A stretch of DNA of 64,000 bases from Vanilla planifolia (Eukaryota; Streptophyta; Magnoliopsida; Asparagales; Orchidaceae): the NCBI GenBank assembly GCA_023846275.1, contig CM043870.1:8689527-8753526 (forward strand). The letters run 5' to 3'. The notes under the pieces are model-generated. The model was not told the origin of the DNA, did not search any database, and saw only the letters and a list, made by a program, of their open reading frames with translations. The translations under genes and the position numbers were made by a program. Below, one piece after another: positions 10,521-21,537 of the stretch (position 1 is the stretch's first letter; the number at the start of each line of letters is the position of its first letter).

Positions 10521-11982
10521 TGTCGATATAGATGATATGTTAAAACTTATTTTAGCTCATAGATAATTGAGAAGGGCTTAAGTTCAAGTAATACATCAAG
10601 TGTTATAGATTTATAATTGAAAATTCTAAGATTGTTGGGTATGTAAAAGCTTTCCTAGAAGCCATATACTTGCATTGATTTTAACATAAGGGATCTTAAC
10701 TTCTAAAAAAATGGTTTAAACAACACTACCTAGTTATTCACATTAGTAATGAAGTGGCAAGGCAGACATAAGTGGAGTTCATAGGAGGCTAAACAAGAAT
10801 CAGTCGATCACATGCACTAATGAGAGAGTTGAACTCGATGATTTAGTTTCCTGAAAGTTGAAATAAAATGGTGAAAAATATTCTTGGTGATTTGATGCTC
10901 TTGTGAATGTTGGAAATAAGTCAAGATCTCTCCTTTTGGTTCTCTCACTTGCCTTTCTAACGCACCTCTGGAGTCATATCATTGGATTATTCTCATAGAA
11001 CATGCTCATATCATACAAGCTTGATGGTAATCTTCATTACTTTATTCAAAAATTTTTATCTTTATATATAATATGGTGAGAGCATTCCTATTTATAGAGA
11101 CCTCAAGGATACAATAGTAATTTTTATTAACCTAGTAATACGAAAGGACATATTTTTGGAATTCTAAAAGATATTTTAGAATTCCAAAAGTTACGACAAA
11201 TTACAAAAAATTTTCAATTTTTTAAAAAATATAAAAATAAATGAATTGATAAGAAACAAAATTAATTAACATAAATAGTTCTTAAACAAGCTGTGCATTT
11301 CAGCAGTAACAATGAGCAACAAAACTACTGAAGACATGATCGATACAGTGTGGGTGGAGAGACAACTGATACCTTGGCTTCAATTTTGGTAGGTGGGTTG
11401 ATCAATGGAGTGTGGGTGAAGAGATGCATGCTTCAGGTAGCATTCAAGTTGGCATGGGTCAAAGTGAATCAGCATGATTGATAGGTCAATGCATTATGGA
11501 TCAAGTCTACACGAGTCAAAAGTGTTATTGAATTTGAGGAGTTAGTGCAGGTTGAGTAAGTAGCAACTACAATTACTGACATGACGATAATGACAGTAGA
11601 CAATAGACAATAGTAGAAGTAGCCCAAAAACTCAATCTTAAACCATTTTAATGTAATCTTTATCTAAATTTGGTATCAACAAAATTATGGTATGGCTAAA
11701 GCGATGACCTATAATGAATATAATGCTAAAAATATTCAAAAAGCTATTGATTGTCCTTCAAATGATTTAAAATAAATTATAGATACAAATAATTTGATAT
11801 ATAGGAAGTAAATTAAAATATGTAATAAACAAGCATTAGTTGTAATTAATACTCACAATAGTAATGATAATAGAGAATAATGAAAAGTAGAGGTACCAAT
11901 CTTGTCATGACTCTAAGCCTGAATAAAACTAGTATGCCTTTAAATGTAACCTTTACGTGATGTACTAGACGTTATTGTGTCA
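10521..11982 (-). repeat. Right (5') LTR of gypsy-1
   Basis: Begins TGTCG at 10521 and ends GTGTCA at 11982, about 1.46 kb, so it keeps the canonical TG...CA ends. It aligns along its whole length with the left LTR, except for a short missing piece near 10585 and other small gaps. A minus-strand TATAAATA lies at 11089-11096. Confidence 0.78.
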
Positions 11983-13119
11983 ATCCACATTTGATCTAAG
12001 TTAAGCCTCACCAAACTCATAACTAGTGAAGGCATGAGATCATTTGGTTCATTGATGTTTGCATATCTTTTCTAACAACACAAACTTCTCATAGCAAGGC
12101 TTTACACACTTGTGGGAATAATACACATTTATAGCTTAAGTAATCTAGGTAAATATCATCTTTAAGTATTAAAAGCACTTAACTAGACCATTATTTAAGA
12201 TGATGAGTATAGACTAGGAAAAAACTAGCTCTACTATTTTGCACAACACATTAACAATGCATCATGAACCAAAAAAATTAAGAGAGTAATAGCTCAAATA
12301 GAACTCATGCCATAATTGAATTTTGGAAGCATTTTGCATTAAATATAAATGCAACACTATCACTCAAACGATCACTCACTTAATCACCAAATGACTCACC
12401 ACCTTCTTCTCATTAATGTTTCTAATGCCTAGGTGAATAAAGCCCTTAAGGCCCGACAATATATAAACCTTATAATATCATATTATACAATAGAAAATAT
12501 CATACAATATGATGAAAATTGGAAACTTAGGTTCAACACTACATACCCTAATTATTTTGTATGGTTGGTATATTATATTATATGAAGCAAACAAAAAAAT
12601 TGAGATTAAATGTCTATATAACATGACTTGATCATACTATGTAATGAATGATGTCATATAAAATGATGAATCCTAACTAACTTAATTATATTATATGAAA
12701 TAACTTATCACTTATTTTGTATAATTTTTAGTTAGTTTAATATCTTTTTTACTTATCATTAATTTAGTTGGTAAGTAATAAAAAAAATTCTAGCTTTGGA
12801 ATCCTTACTTTCTCTTAATAACTTGAATTTGAGTTCAATAGGTTTGTTATATGCATTACCTACTCTATGAGGGGCCCTTGTTCAATCTTATAAGAAATTC
12901 TTGAATGGGTTCCTAAATAACCATGTTGACTATCGGATACACCAAAGAACAATATGTCTTTTACAAAAAGTAGATCTTTTAAATCAAAATAAGATTTTAA
13001 CTTTTATTTCGTGATATATAATAATGAGAATGCATCCTTTTGAATTAACCTATTTCAATGGTTAATTTTAGATTAAGAATAATAGAACATTCTAATTCAT
13101 CTCTTATACTTTTTAAGTC
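11983..13119. other. AT-rich spacer with ATCATA/TATGAT palindromes
   Basis: It starts with the right copy of the ATCCA target duplication (11983-11987). No coding region could be recognised. Around 12480-12720 there are several ATCATA...TATGAT palindromes, including ATCATACAATATGAT at 12499-12513, the motif found again in exact form near 60.5 kb. Confidence 0.5.
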
Positions 13120-14330
13120 TTATAAACATCTAATAATAGAATCATATAAAAATGCATTAAATCTTAGATAACTAACATGATCATTTTTCAATTTCTTATA
13201 CTTATTGGCTAACTTATCATATTTAAGGCACACTTCAATATATTGTTCCTCGTAATCTATATAAGAAGAAGCAAACAATCTTATCTCATCATCATTAGAA
13301 GTAGGAGCAAATTCACTACTTTTGGCCATCAAACAAATAAGACCTTACTTGTTCCCATAGCTTGAGTGTGACTTATTCAAGTTGCTCCACATAGATTTTA
13401 TTGCCTTTTTTCTTTCTTTGGATTGTTTTTTATTTTTTCTACTCTTTCAAGGTAAGATAGGATGAATATACCAAGGGTTTTTACATTCATCGCAAATAGG
13501 ATCCTTCTTAGCATGTTCTTTCGATCTCGATCTCCACGTCCTGCTTACACATTTCCTTGCAACTTAGCATTGAAGTAAATGTGATAAACAAGTGATCAAT
13601 GCTACCTTATCACCAATTGATGATTCAGATCTAGAAGTTGAGTCAACCTTCAATGCGGTTGGTTCCTTCTTTGCTTTCCTTTCTTCTTTTTTTGCTAAAT
13701 TCTCCTTATCTTTTATGCTATCCAACTACATCTCATTTTTCATGAGCTTACCTAAGATCTTATCATGTGAGAGTGTAAAGATATCTTTGGTACTTTTATG
13801 GATATTTCCAAAGGGTTGTATTCCTTTGTTATTGCACATAGTATCTTTTGCACCTGGTCAGCATCAGCAAAAAAAGTTTCTTAAATTTTATAATTCATTA
13901 GTAATGTTAATAAATTTAATAAAAATTCACTTACTTATTTAATCAAGTGACATTCAAAATAACTCATAATGTATCAACATATTAGTTTTCCTCTTCTCTA
14001 CATATGAGGCACCCCCTCATATGTAACCTTCAACTTTATCTAGATTTTTTTGGCAATCCTAAGATTCATAATCCTATTGTACTCAAAAGCAAATTGACCA
14101 CAATGCAAAACATTAAAAGCCTTAAAATTTAACTTTCTACTTTTTTTTTCTATGTTTAATTCATTAATTGCCTTTCTAATAACCTTGCCTTTAACAATAT
14201 TTTAAAAAGAACAAGTGGGCACTCCATGGTGTCTCAAATGTCAAGGTTTATAGATTTAAGAAAGGTTAATTTTCTATTTTTTCAATATAAATAAATTTCA
14301 ACTTTGTACAATGGTAGACAATGAGAAGAC
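13120..14330 (-). pseudogene. Second copia gag remnant with degenerate zinc knuckle
   Basis: Minus-strand frames follow plant copia gag order. Near 14290-14130 are KVEIYLY, TFLKSINLDIWDTMECPL and related pieces of the UBN2 region. Near 13800-13600 comes HDKILGKLMKNEM and a KKEERKAKKEPTALK segment. Near 13500 there is a decayed zinc knuckle reading CDECKNPWYIHPI, in which the Gly-His and the last Cys are lost. A frame at 13332-13120 starts with MMAKSSEFAPTSNDDE and continues as LANKYKKLKNDHVSYL, matching the acidic and coiled-coil region after gag. Several frameshifts are needed. No LTRs or pol were seen, so it may be a fragment. It has the same orientation as the copia-like element at 0.77-5.72 kb but differs enough to be a separate copy. 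Confidence 0.65.
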
Positions 14331-15757
14331 ATTCTTTCACTTTGTAGTAGCATGAGGACGACAAGGATGGATAAGTGGATTAAGCCCTACTTTTCTAGGC
14401 AGGTTTGTGCTCTTTAAGGCATGAGATGAGCTCTTCAAGGCTCCAAAGCTCTATAAGGCTTTAATTTTTTCACTCCAAATGTCTCCAACTATATAGCTTT
14501 TAATTTATTTAGGAATAGAACATAGAAAGATAAGATAGACTCACCCAATTCTTATCTTCAAGATGATAAAGCACATAAATTTGAACTTTCTATCTAAAAA
14601 CTATCAATTATCTTGACTAATTTAACAACCATAACTAACTCAAAAAAGAATAAAATCTATTAATAGTTATAGTTTTCTGTAGAGTTATTACATAACTCAA
14701 AATTATAGAAATAAAGAAAATAAACATAAATGTCTATATCTAAATAAGAATTATACCTCTTCTCTAACTCTGTTGCAGCCTCCTTAGTCTAAGACTTAGT
14801 AACTAGCCTATCAACTATTTTCTATTTGTTAACTCTCTAATTACGTTAATCATCCTCTAGCTCAATTTACAAACTAAGTTTACCAATGTGAAAAGTTAGT
14901 ATTTGGAGGGTGGTTGACGACTTTGACAAATTGAGAGAGACCTTTAGATAGCTATAAAGTGTTTGGCATGAGGCTCTATACTCTGGGCATTAAGCGATGG
15001 CCTTTTAACATCAAGTTATGTAGATTTAATTCTAAAATTGGCATTGGCCTTGATGTTAGGCTAGTTTTTTGAAAAGTACATTTGATCCCCTACACTACTT
15101 TTCAAGCACTTTGTGAATGAAAAGTAGTTGGAGTGATTTTCCCTATGGAAACTTATCATGGATCTATGGGATCTACTCCTAATTGTTCTTTTATAGAGGT
15201 ATTAAGGAAATCATTTCTTACACCCTATAAAGTAAAATAATTTCTTCTTATACAGGCAAACTTGAGATTGTCTTTGATGAGAAGAAAATTGGTAAGCTAC
15301 TCCATTCAAATTTGCTCTGATTAGGAATTTTACCCATGGCAAACCAAACATGACAGTTATTAGGAATGAATTTTAGAAAACTAGCTTCAAAAGCTTCTAC
15401 TCAATTGGATGTCTAGATCCCAACCATATTCTTACCTATTTCTCTATGAAGGAAGATTTTCTTTATTGCTAGATTACAAAAATTTGAAGTATTATAGAAT
15501 TTTGAATGCGTGCTAAAATAGTCACCAAAGTTTCAATATAACATTGAGCCTTCAGATATGCTTATCTAAGCTACATTTGAATAACTTCCATTAGACTTAT
15601 TTAACAAAACTTCCTTATACTTGTTAGCTTCAGTAATTAGCAATCTATTGAAGAAGAGTTTTAAGTACATTTTTTGTCTTTACTATAATAAGTATTTTGT
15701 CCATTTTAAACTTTTCTATAAATAGTTTTGAATGTAATTTTCTAGCAATTTTATTGC
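14331..15757. other. AT-rich DNA left of the young LINE
   Basis: No gene could be identified. A short plus-strand stretch near 15255-15320 reads GKLEIVFDEKKIGKLLHSN before stops appear. It resembles coding sequence but I cannot assign it to a family. The region ends in the target flank of the LINE, whose segments 15758-15840 are copied in the junction mosaic. Confidence 0.4.
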
Positions 15758-15840
15758 ATGTGTCCAATCTTCTTATAGTGATCATAGTACTTTTAATTTT
15801 TGTTGGTAAATAAATTATCATTAGTTGTGGCCATAATATG

Positions 15841-15946
15841 TTTTATTGGAGAATTCCACAAACATGTCGTCGAAATATGTGTCCATTAGTTGTGGCCATA
15901 AATTATCATAGTACTTTTATTGGCCATAATATGTGTCCAATCTTCT
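15841..15946. other. Mosaic filler at the LINE 5' junction
   Basis: Nearly the whole stretch consists of short copies of neighbouring DNA in a new order. Pairs are: 16 bases at 15758-15773 and 15931-15946; 15 bases at 15781-15795 and 15905-15919; 17 bases at 15820-15836 and 15885-15901; 13 bases at 15828-15840 and 15921-15933; 16 bases of ORF1 at 15978-15993 copied at 15851-15866; and 13 bases covering the ORF1 start at 15947-15959 copied at 15863-15875. Source segments come from both the target flank and the element. I infer repeated template switching while the 5' end of the insertion was sealed. Confidence 0.85.
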
Positions 15947-15947
15947 C

Positions 15948-17138
15948 ATGTCGTCGAAAGCTTGCTACAAACGGATTGAATTCCACAAACATGACCTGGT
16001 CGAGCGTGTCTACGGTAACAACCTCCCGTTTTTTGTGATAGCCCGCGTTCTACAGAAGAGATGGGGGAACTACCGCAATTTTAACGTGTTGGATCTGACA
16101 AATGGGTGTTTCTGCCTTCATTTTGAATCTATGCAAGATAGGAATGAGGTGTGGCTGGGTGGACCTTGGCAGGTGGCCGGTCAGGCCATGGGTCTGGATG
16201 TCTGGACGCATGATTTCCGGCCGGACGACAGGATGACGATGTGCGCACCAATTTGGATTCGTCTTCCGGGACTTCCGTTGATTTACTGGGATGTGGAAAA
16301 CATCCTCCGCATTGCCAAGGCGGTGGGAGAGCCTTTCTTGCTGGATGGCTGGACAGCGGACATGCAGAGGTCCGCCTTTGCGAGAATTTGCGTTCGCATG
16401 GACCTCTCTAAACCCTTGAAACATGGAGTTTGGCTGAGGGGGGAGTTTGGGAGGCTGTACCAACCTTTTGAATATGAGGGTTTGCCTCGCGTTTGTTTCA
16501 ACTATGGTCGGGTGGGACACTTGGCGGAGCAATGTAGCCTACGGGAGCCAATGAAGAATGCAGATAGTAATATAGGTGGGGAGGAACCGGAGAAGGCACC
16601 AGTAGCGAAGGCCTCAACGCCAATGAATACCAAAAATATTACAAGGGAACTCACGGGAGGATTCACTGGAGAAAGGATGACTGAGGACAAGATCATGGAG
16701 AACGAGAGACTAAATGCTTGCTGTGGGCCTAAAGAAGGAATTGAAACTCCCGGGTTTCAAACGCAAGCGGGGAGGCCGGAGGAGACTGTAAGGCAGGGAA
16801 CCCTTGGACCATGGATGCTTGTTGCTCCTAGACGGAGGAGGCAGGGTACCTGGGCGGCTGTGCAGAACCGAAACACATACCCGAGCAGTCTCTCAAGAGG
16901 AAGGCAAGCTAAAAACATGAATCTAGGAAGGAATGGAAGGCTGAGAAGCATATCTGCAGCCAGTGGCAGGGGATTGTCGAGGCGAGACTGGTTGCCCAAA
17001 ACTCAGGGGAATAGGGACAGAGACTTTCAAGGCCATCAACAGGGGTCAAATGGGGAAGCGGAGGAAGCAAAAACAGAACAGGTGGGCGGCAACAGAGGGG
17101 ATGGTGGATGTAAAGCTGATGGGTGTATTAAAACGTAG
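15948..17138 (+). CDS. LINE ORF1, RNA-binding protein with DUF4283 and zinc knuckle
   Basis: An open frame of 396 residues from the ATG at 15948. An in-frame GTG at 15933 lies in the mosaic filler and is not a likely start. The DUF4283 region spans about residues 35-165 and shows GGPW at 71-74, WIRLPGLPL at 103-111 and ARICVRMDLSKPL at about 145-157. The YEGLP segment leads into a zinc knuckle at 183-196, CFNYGRVGHLAEQC, in which the second cysteine is tyrosine (codon 16503-16505). A typical GPWMLV plus arginine-rich motif follows at about residue 284. In plant L1 elements ORF1 binds element RNA in the ribonucleoprotein. The altered knuckle would be expected to weaken zinc binding. ORF1 is in the same frame as ORF2, separated from it by a stop and 144 bases. 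Confidence 0.9.
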   Translation: MSSKACYKRIEFHKHDLVERVYGNNLPFFVIARVLQKRWGNYRNFNVLDLTNGCFCLHFESMQDRNEVWLGGPWQVAGQAMGLDVWTHDFRPDDRMTMCAPIWIRLPGLPLIYWDVENILRIAKAVGEPFLLDGWTADMQRSAFARICVRMDLSKPLKHGVWLRGEFGRLYQPFEYEGLPRVCFNYGRVGHLAEQCSLREPMKNADSNIGGEEPEKAPVAKASTPMNTKNITRELTGGFTGERMTEDKIMENERLNACCGPKEGIETPGFQTQAGRPEETVRQGTLGPWMLVAPRRRRQGTWAAVQNRNTYPSSLSRGRQAKNMNLGRNGRLRSISAASGRGLSRRDWLPKTQGNRDRDFQGHQQGSNGEAEEAKTEQVGGNRGDGGCKADGCIKT

Positions 17139-17282
17139 TTGCTGGTGGGCTCTTACGCTGCGTGTCGTGGAGCACAGACAGAGGGAGGTGAGAAATGGGA
17201 TGGCTAAGTCACAGCAGGATTGTGAGTGCTTGAGATCCTTCCCTGTGGGGTGGAAAAGCAGGGGTTTCCTAAGAGGTGACAA

Positions 17283-20200
17283 ATGGCAGCGAAATTAATG
17301 ATATGGAATATCAGGGGTGTCCGAGACAGAAAATCGAAGGGCTTCCTGCGAAGAATGGTTCGTGGCAATAGCGTTGAGGTGGTGGCGCTTTTGGAAATCA
17401 AAGCAAACAAATTCCAGAGGAAGGATGCAGACTGGTTACTCGGGAGGAGCTGGAATTTTGCGGTGCAACCCTCGGAGGGGATGTCAGCGGGGATCATTAT
17501 AATGTGGAGGAACTGGGTAAACATCATTATCACGACATCCACGTCACATATGGTGGCTTTCCAATTATCTCTGGAAGGAAGAAAGGTGATGAATTGCTGT
17601 GTGATATATGGCCCGAAGGATCATTGTAGGCGGCGGGAGGTTTGGGACGAGGTAAGGCGCATGGATACGGGAGGAAACCCACTCATGGTGGCAGGGGATT
17701 TTAACATCATAATGTCACAAGAGGAGAAGAGAGGCGGGAGGAAATTCAGATTTGGGAAGGAGCAGCAGGAACTCGCAGACCTAATGCAGGACATGCAGTT
17801 GACAGATGTGGGGTTCAGTGGAAATATCTTCACATGGTGCAATGGGAAAACGGGGGGAGCTCGTATCCTTGAGAGACTCGACAGGGTCCTCCTTAACTCG
17901 GTGGGATTGCAGGATTTTCCGAACTGCGCTGTAACACACCTTGGTAGGATAGGTTCTGATCACTGTCCTCTGTTAATTGATATGGGCTGTCGGCAAGCTA
18001 GAAAGCGCATCTCCAGAGTTCAATTCGAGTGTGTTTGGCTTCAATTTCCGCAGGCAATCGGTGTTGTGCACCAAACGTGGAGCAGAAGTGTGAAAGGTGA
18101 TCAAATGATGGCGCTGTCGACCAAATTCCGCCGTTCATTAGGTGCGCTGCGGCAGTGGAGCAAAGAGGAATTGGGAAACATTGTAGATTTAAATAAGAAG
18201 CTGGAGAACCGCATCAATACACTGCAGATGAAAGAATCCTTGGAGGGTCTGCGGGAGGAGGAAAGCGCTGAGCTTGGCCAAACAATTTCGGCTTTTCACC
18301 ATGGGTGCGCCCTGGAGGAGAAGTGGTGGTGGCAGCGGGCGAAGCTTCATTGGGCACAGCTGGGGGATCGAAATACCACGTTCTTCCATGATGCTGCTTC
18401 GGCTCGGTCGCGCACGAATCGCATAACTATACTGAAGGATGAGGAAGGGAAGATGATGGATACACAGAAGGAGATTGGCGATGCACTGTTGAGTTTCTTT
18501 AGGAAGAAATGGAGCAGCGGGGGTTGCGCGCCTCCGATGTTAAATTTTGTGCCGAGAACCACTGTCAATGAGGATATGGCCTCTCAGCTATGCAACGAGA
18601 TTACTGAGAAGGAGGTTATTGACGCCATTAGGGGGATGAGGAGGAACAAGGCGCCTGGAAATGATGGTATTTCTACTGAATTCATACATGGTTTCTGGGA
18701 GATTACTAGGAGTGATATTACCCGCGCGGTGTTGGCATTCTTTGATGCTAAGAGAATGCCGAAGGAATGGAAGGAGACCTTGGTGGTACTGATTCCCAAA
18801 AGGAAAGGCGCTTGTATGCCGACACAATTTCGTCCCATCAGCCTTTGCAATACAATTTATAAGGTATTGGCGTGGATCTTGGTGGAGCGGCTTAAGCCCC
18901 TGATGCCTCGCCTCATATCACGGGAACAGGGAGCTTTTATCCCAGGTCGTTGCATCTCAGACAACATCTTCATTGCGCAAGAAATGGAAACACGCATGCA
19001 CTCTTGCTCATCCAAATCTGGTCTCATGGCAGTCAAGCTTGACATGATGCAAGCGTATGACAACATCCGGTGGGATTTTTTGTTTGAGATGCTAAGGATC
19101 CTTGGGTTTCCCAGGCTTTGGTGTGACTGGATCTCTGCCTGTATCACCTCCCCCACTTTTGGTGTGCTTGTTAATGGCGTCCGCCTGCCATGGGTGTAGG
19201 CTCATCACGGTTTGAGGCAGGGCTGCCCTCTTTCACCATATATATACGTCATTGCGTCGGAATACCTCTCGGCACTTATGCATGAATATGAGTCCAAGCA
19301 GTTATTGGGGTTCAGACCTGGGCAGCACGCACCACTGGTGTCTCATTTGTTGTATGCGGATGATGTCATTATTTATGCCAATGCAACGTACACGGCTGTG
19401 CGCTCAATTCGCAGAGTAATTAAACTTTTCAGCAAAGCAGCAGGCTTCCAGACGAACCTTTCTAAATCTAGTGTCCACTTTAGCAGAAAAAGCAGTAGGT
19501 TAAAGACTAGGAAGGTTGCCAAAAAGCTTGGTATGGTGCGCGGGGACTCCTTAACATATCTTGGGGTACCAATCTCAGCAAAGAGGCTCAAGAGGGCTGA
19601 TTTAAATTTCCTAATCCAGAAAATGGAGGCATGCATAGCAAGCTGGAGGATTCGTCCCCTGTCTTTGGCTGGTAGAGTCTCACTTGCTACCTCTGTGCTC
19701 AACGCCATTCCCACGTATGTTCTCAGACACTGCACTGTGCCGGCAGGTGTCATCGACGAGATCGAGAGGCGCGTGAGGAGCTTCTTGTGGAATGGAGCAA
19801 GCAACTCTCATATGATCCACTATGCGCCATGGAGCTGTGTTACACTTCCAAGGAACGCGGGCGGCTTGGGGCTGAGGGATTTTCGCGTGTGGCAGCGTGT
19901 TCTGATGATGAAGCAGTGCAAACGGTTGCTGTGTCGCGAGGAAAGCCCATGGGTTGACATCCTCAGGAGGAAGTACGGGGGCAATTTGGCGACTTCAAGG
20001 ATTCCGTGGAACATATCCCAATCGGGCAAGCTGGTGCTCGAGGCAATGCCGACGACAGTGACGGAGTTCGTTTGGAGAATTGGTGACGGTAAGGAGGCGA
20101 GATTTGAGGAAGACAACTGGCTTGGCTTCCTCCCGATCTGTATGTGGCCGACGCTGATCAATATGGAGACGGTCTGGCCGGAGAGGGTGGCGGATTGTAT

Positions 20201-21475
20201 CAATGATGACGGCGAGTGGGATGTTCACAGAATTCGGGCTTGGGCAAGTGCTCTGCTCCTTGACAGAATCCTTCATTTGCCCAGGGCGAGATCCTCTGCT
20301 CGCGACATGCTGGTCCAGGTGCACACGGAGGCGGAGGTGGTGGACAACGGCAGAATTTATTGGGACCTGAAGTGCAGAGAGGGAGACGGCCTTCCCACGG
20401 TGAGCTGGCGGGGTTCGGAACAGCTAAGGGGTCTCTGGAAGATTAAAACCTTGCCGCGGGTACGCCTGTTTCTTTGGAGGGTGGCAAAAGACTATCTCCC
20501 CACGGCGACGTGGCTGTCGCGGAGGGGAATGGCTGAGAACCGAGGTTGTGTATGGGGCTGCGAGGAAGAGGAGATAGCGTAACACATCTTTTGGAGTTGT
20601 CCGCAGGCCCAGGCTCTTTGGCAGGATTCCGCTGCACGGGACGCCGTGGATGCTGTACTGTTGGCGAGGGAGGTCAACGACGAGGTGGTCAACGACGCCA
20701 GCCGTGACTTCATCCGGCAGCTTATGGATTTTATTGGTTCGCCGGCGGCAAGGTACGGGGTCGGAGTTGCACACGCTGCATTTCTTGCTACGTCGTTATA
20801 CTATATATGGGGGAGGAGGAACGCGAAGAGACATAATGCTCCACTTGGCAACCTTGCGACGTTATTACGAAATGTGAAGATGGAGATCATTGCTGTAGTT
20901 GAGCAGCGCAACCTACATTCATCCATGTCCTGCGGGAACCCGTACAGTTCACCCGAACTGCCTGTAACCCATAGATGGGTTCCCCCCCCCCCCCCCCCCC
21001 CACTGGATGGATTAAAGTGAACTGTGACGCTGCTTGTGGTCTGGATTCTGCAGGTATTGGTGTAGTAGTGAGAGACCATATGGGGAGGCCGATCCTGGTG
21101 ATGGGGAAGAGGTTTGTTTCTCAGGCAAGTGAGGCGATGGAGGTCCAGGCAGTAGTTGAGGCCTTCCAGCTATTGCGGATGTTCCTGTCGCAGTTCCGTG
21201 CTATTGAGATGCAGACGGATTCCATGACGGTGGTGCTGACGATCCGAAAGCTTATTGCCAACGCACATGTGGTTGGACCTATTGCTGAGAATATACGTTG
21301 TACTAATGATTTGGACGCCCTTACTATAACACATGTATACAGGGAAGGTAATCAGCCTGCCGACTGGGTGGCACGTGCTGCTTGCCGAAACGACTTCGTT
21401 TGGAATAGTGGGACCTCATATCCCAAACCGCTCATCAAGCTGTTGCTGGTAGATTACATGTTCGATCCTCCGTAA
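17283..21475 (+). pseudogene. LINE ORF2: endonuclease, reverse transcriptase, zf-RVT, RNase H; broken
   Basis: Starting at the ATG at 17283, the protein has an APE-type endonuclease with N9 in WNIRG, E38, GDFN at 138-141 and SDH at 225-227. These residues nick target DNA. The RT follows: NKAPGNDG at 455-462, FRPISLCN at 516-523, and motif A KLDMMQAYD with catalytic D587. An in-frame TAG at 19197-19199 (codon 639) precedes GLRQG and the YADD motif at 19353-19364. The zf-RVT region follows, with a second in-frame TAA at 20580-20582 (codon 1100) inside the Cys/His cluster. Near 20982-21001 a run of 20 C shifts the frame, and the RNase H domain continues in the next frame to 21475, with D at 21026, D at 21218 and HVYREGNQPADW. 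The order is complete for plant L1. Three lesions make it non-functional as read here. Confidence 0.93.
20982..21001. repeat. Run of 20 cytosines at the zf-RVT/RNase H boundary
   Basis: Twenty C in a row encode a proline linker just before the RNase H domain. The upstream frame runs to a stop at 21018-21020, while RNase H lies in another frame, one base out. Length change in this tract, in the genome or in sequencing, is the simplest cause of the frameshift. Confidence 0.95.
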
Positions 21476-21537
21476 GGATAGCACCTATTAATGTACTTTT
21501 GCTGGGCTTGTGTCCCTTTTGAATATCAAAAAAAAAA
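21476..21537 (+). other. LINE 3' UTR and poly(A) tail
   Basis: About 52 bases follow the ORF2 stop, ending TTTTGAATATC, then ten A at 21528-21537. A short 3' UTR ending in an A-tail is usual for plant L1 elements primed on target DNA. It marks the right edge of the insertion, and the AT-rich flank resumes directly after it. Confidence 0.85.

Larger units (their letters stand above)
6004..11982 (-). mobile_element. Ty3/gypsy element gypsy-1, internally deleted and decayed
   Basis: About 6.0 kb, with LTRs at 6004-7349 and 10521-11982 that align by eye at roughly three quarters identity. Read on the minus strand, the order is 5' LTR, decayed primer site, gag, protease tail, a short start of RT, the end of integrase, pol C-terminus, purine tract and 3' LTR. 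The internal part is about 3.2 kb, too short for a full gypsy element. A second copy of the same family with the same gap lies at 39063-44964. Every coding part has stops and frameshifts. Flanking ATCCA repeats mark the ends. Inside the element is a 128-bp tandem duplication that the other copy lacks. Confidence 0.82.
15948..21537 (+). mobile_element. L1-type LINE, 5' truncated, nearly intact
   Basis: A non-LTR retrotransposon with ORF1 (15948-17138), a 144-base spacer, ORF2 (17283-21475), a short 3' UTR and a poly(A) tail of ten A. It is far richer in G+C and CpG than its AT-rich surroundings, which suggests a recent insertion with little decay. ORF1 begins at the mosaic junction with no 5' UTR, and the N-terminal part usual in plant L1 ORF1 looks short, so the element is probably truncated at its 5' end. 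A possible target duplication is TGATCA at 21538 and 15779, with similar but not identical bases after it. That match is weak. This is the only clear retroelement in the window on the plus strand. Confidence 0.93.

Noticed and set aside
13592..13942. Plus-strand frame of 116 codons
   Set aside because: It lies opposite the copia gag remnant, whose minus-strand motifs explain the sequence.
15779..15795. Target duplication of the young LINE (TGATCA plus ACTTTTA on both sides)
   Set aside because: Only TGATCA matches without a gap and the left copy is also a source of the mosaic filler, so the duplication is not accepted beyond a weak candidate.
16050..20774. Many minus-strand and off-frame open frames of 60-160 codons inside the LINE
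   Set aside because: They overlap conserved ORF1 and ORF2 codons, lack recognisable domains, and arise because the LINE is GC-rich with few stops. They are shadows.
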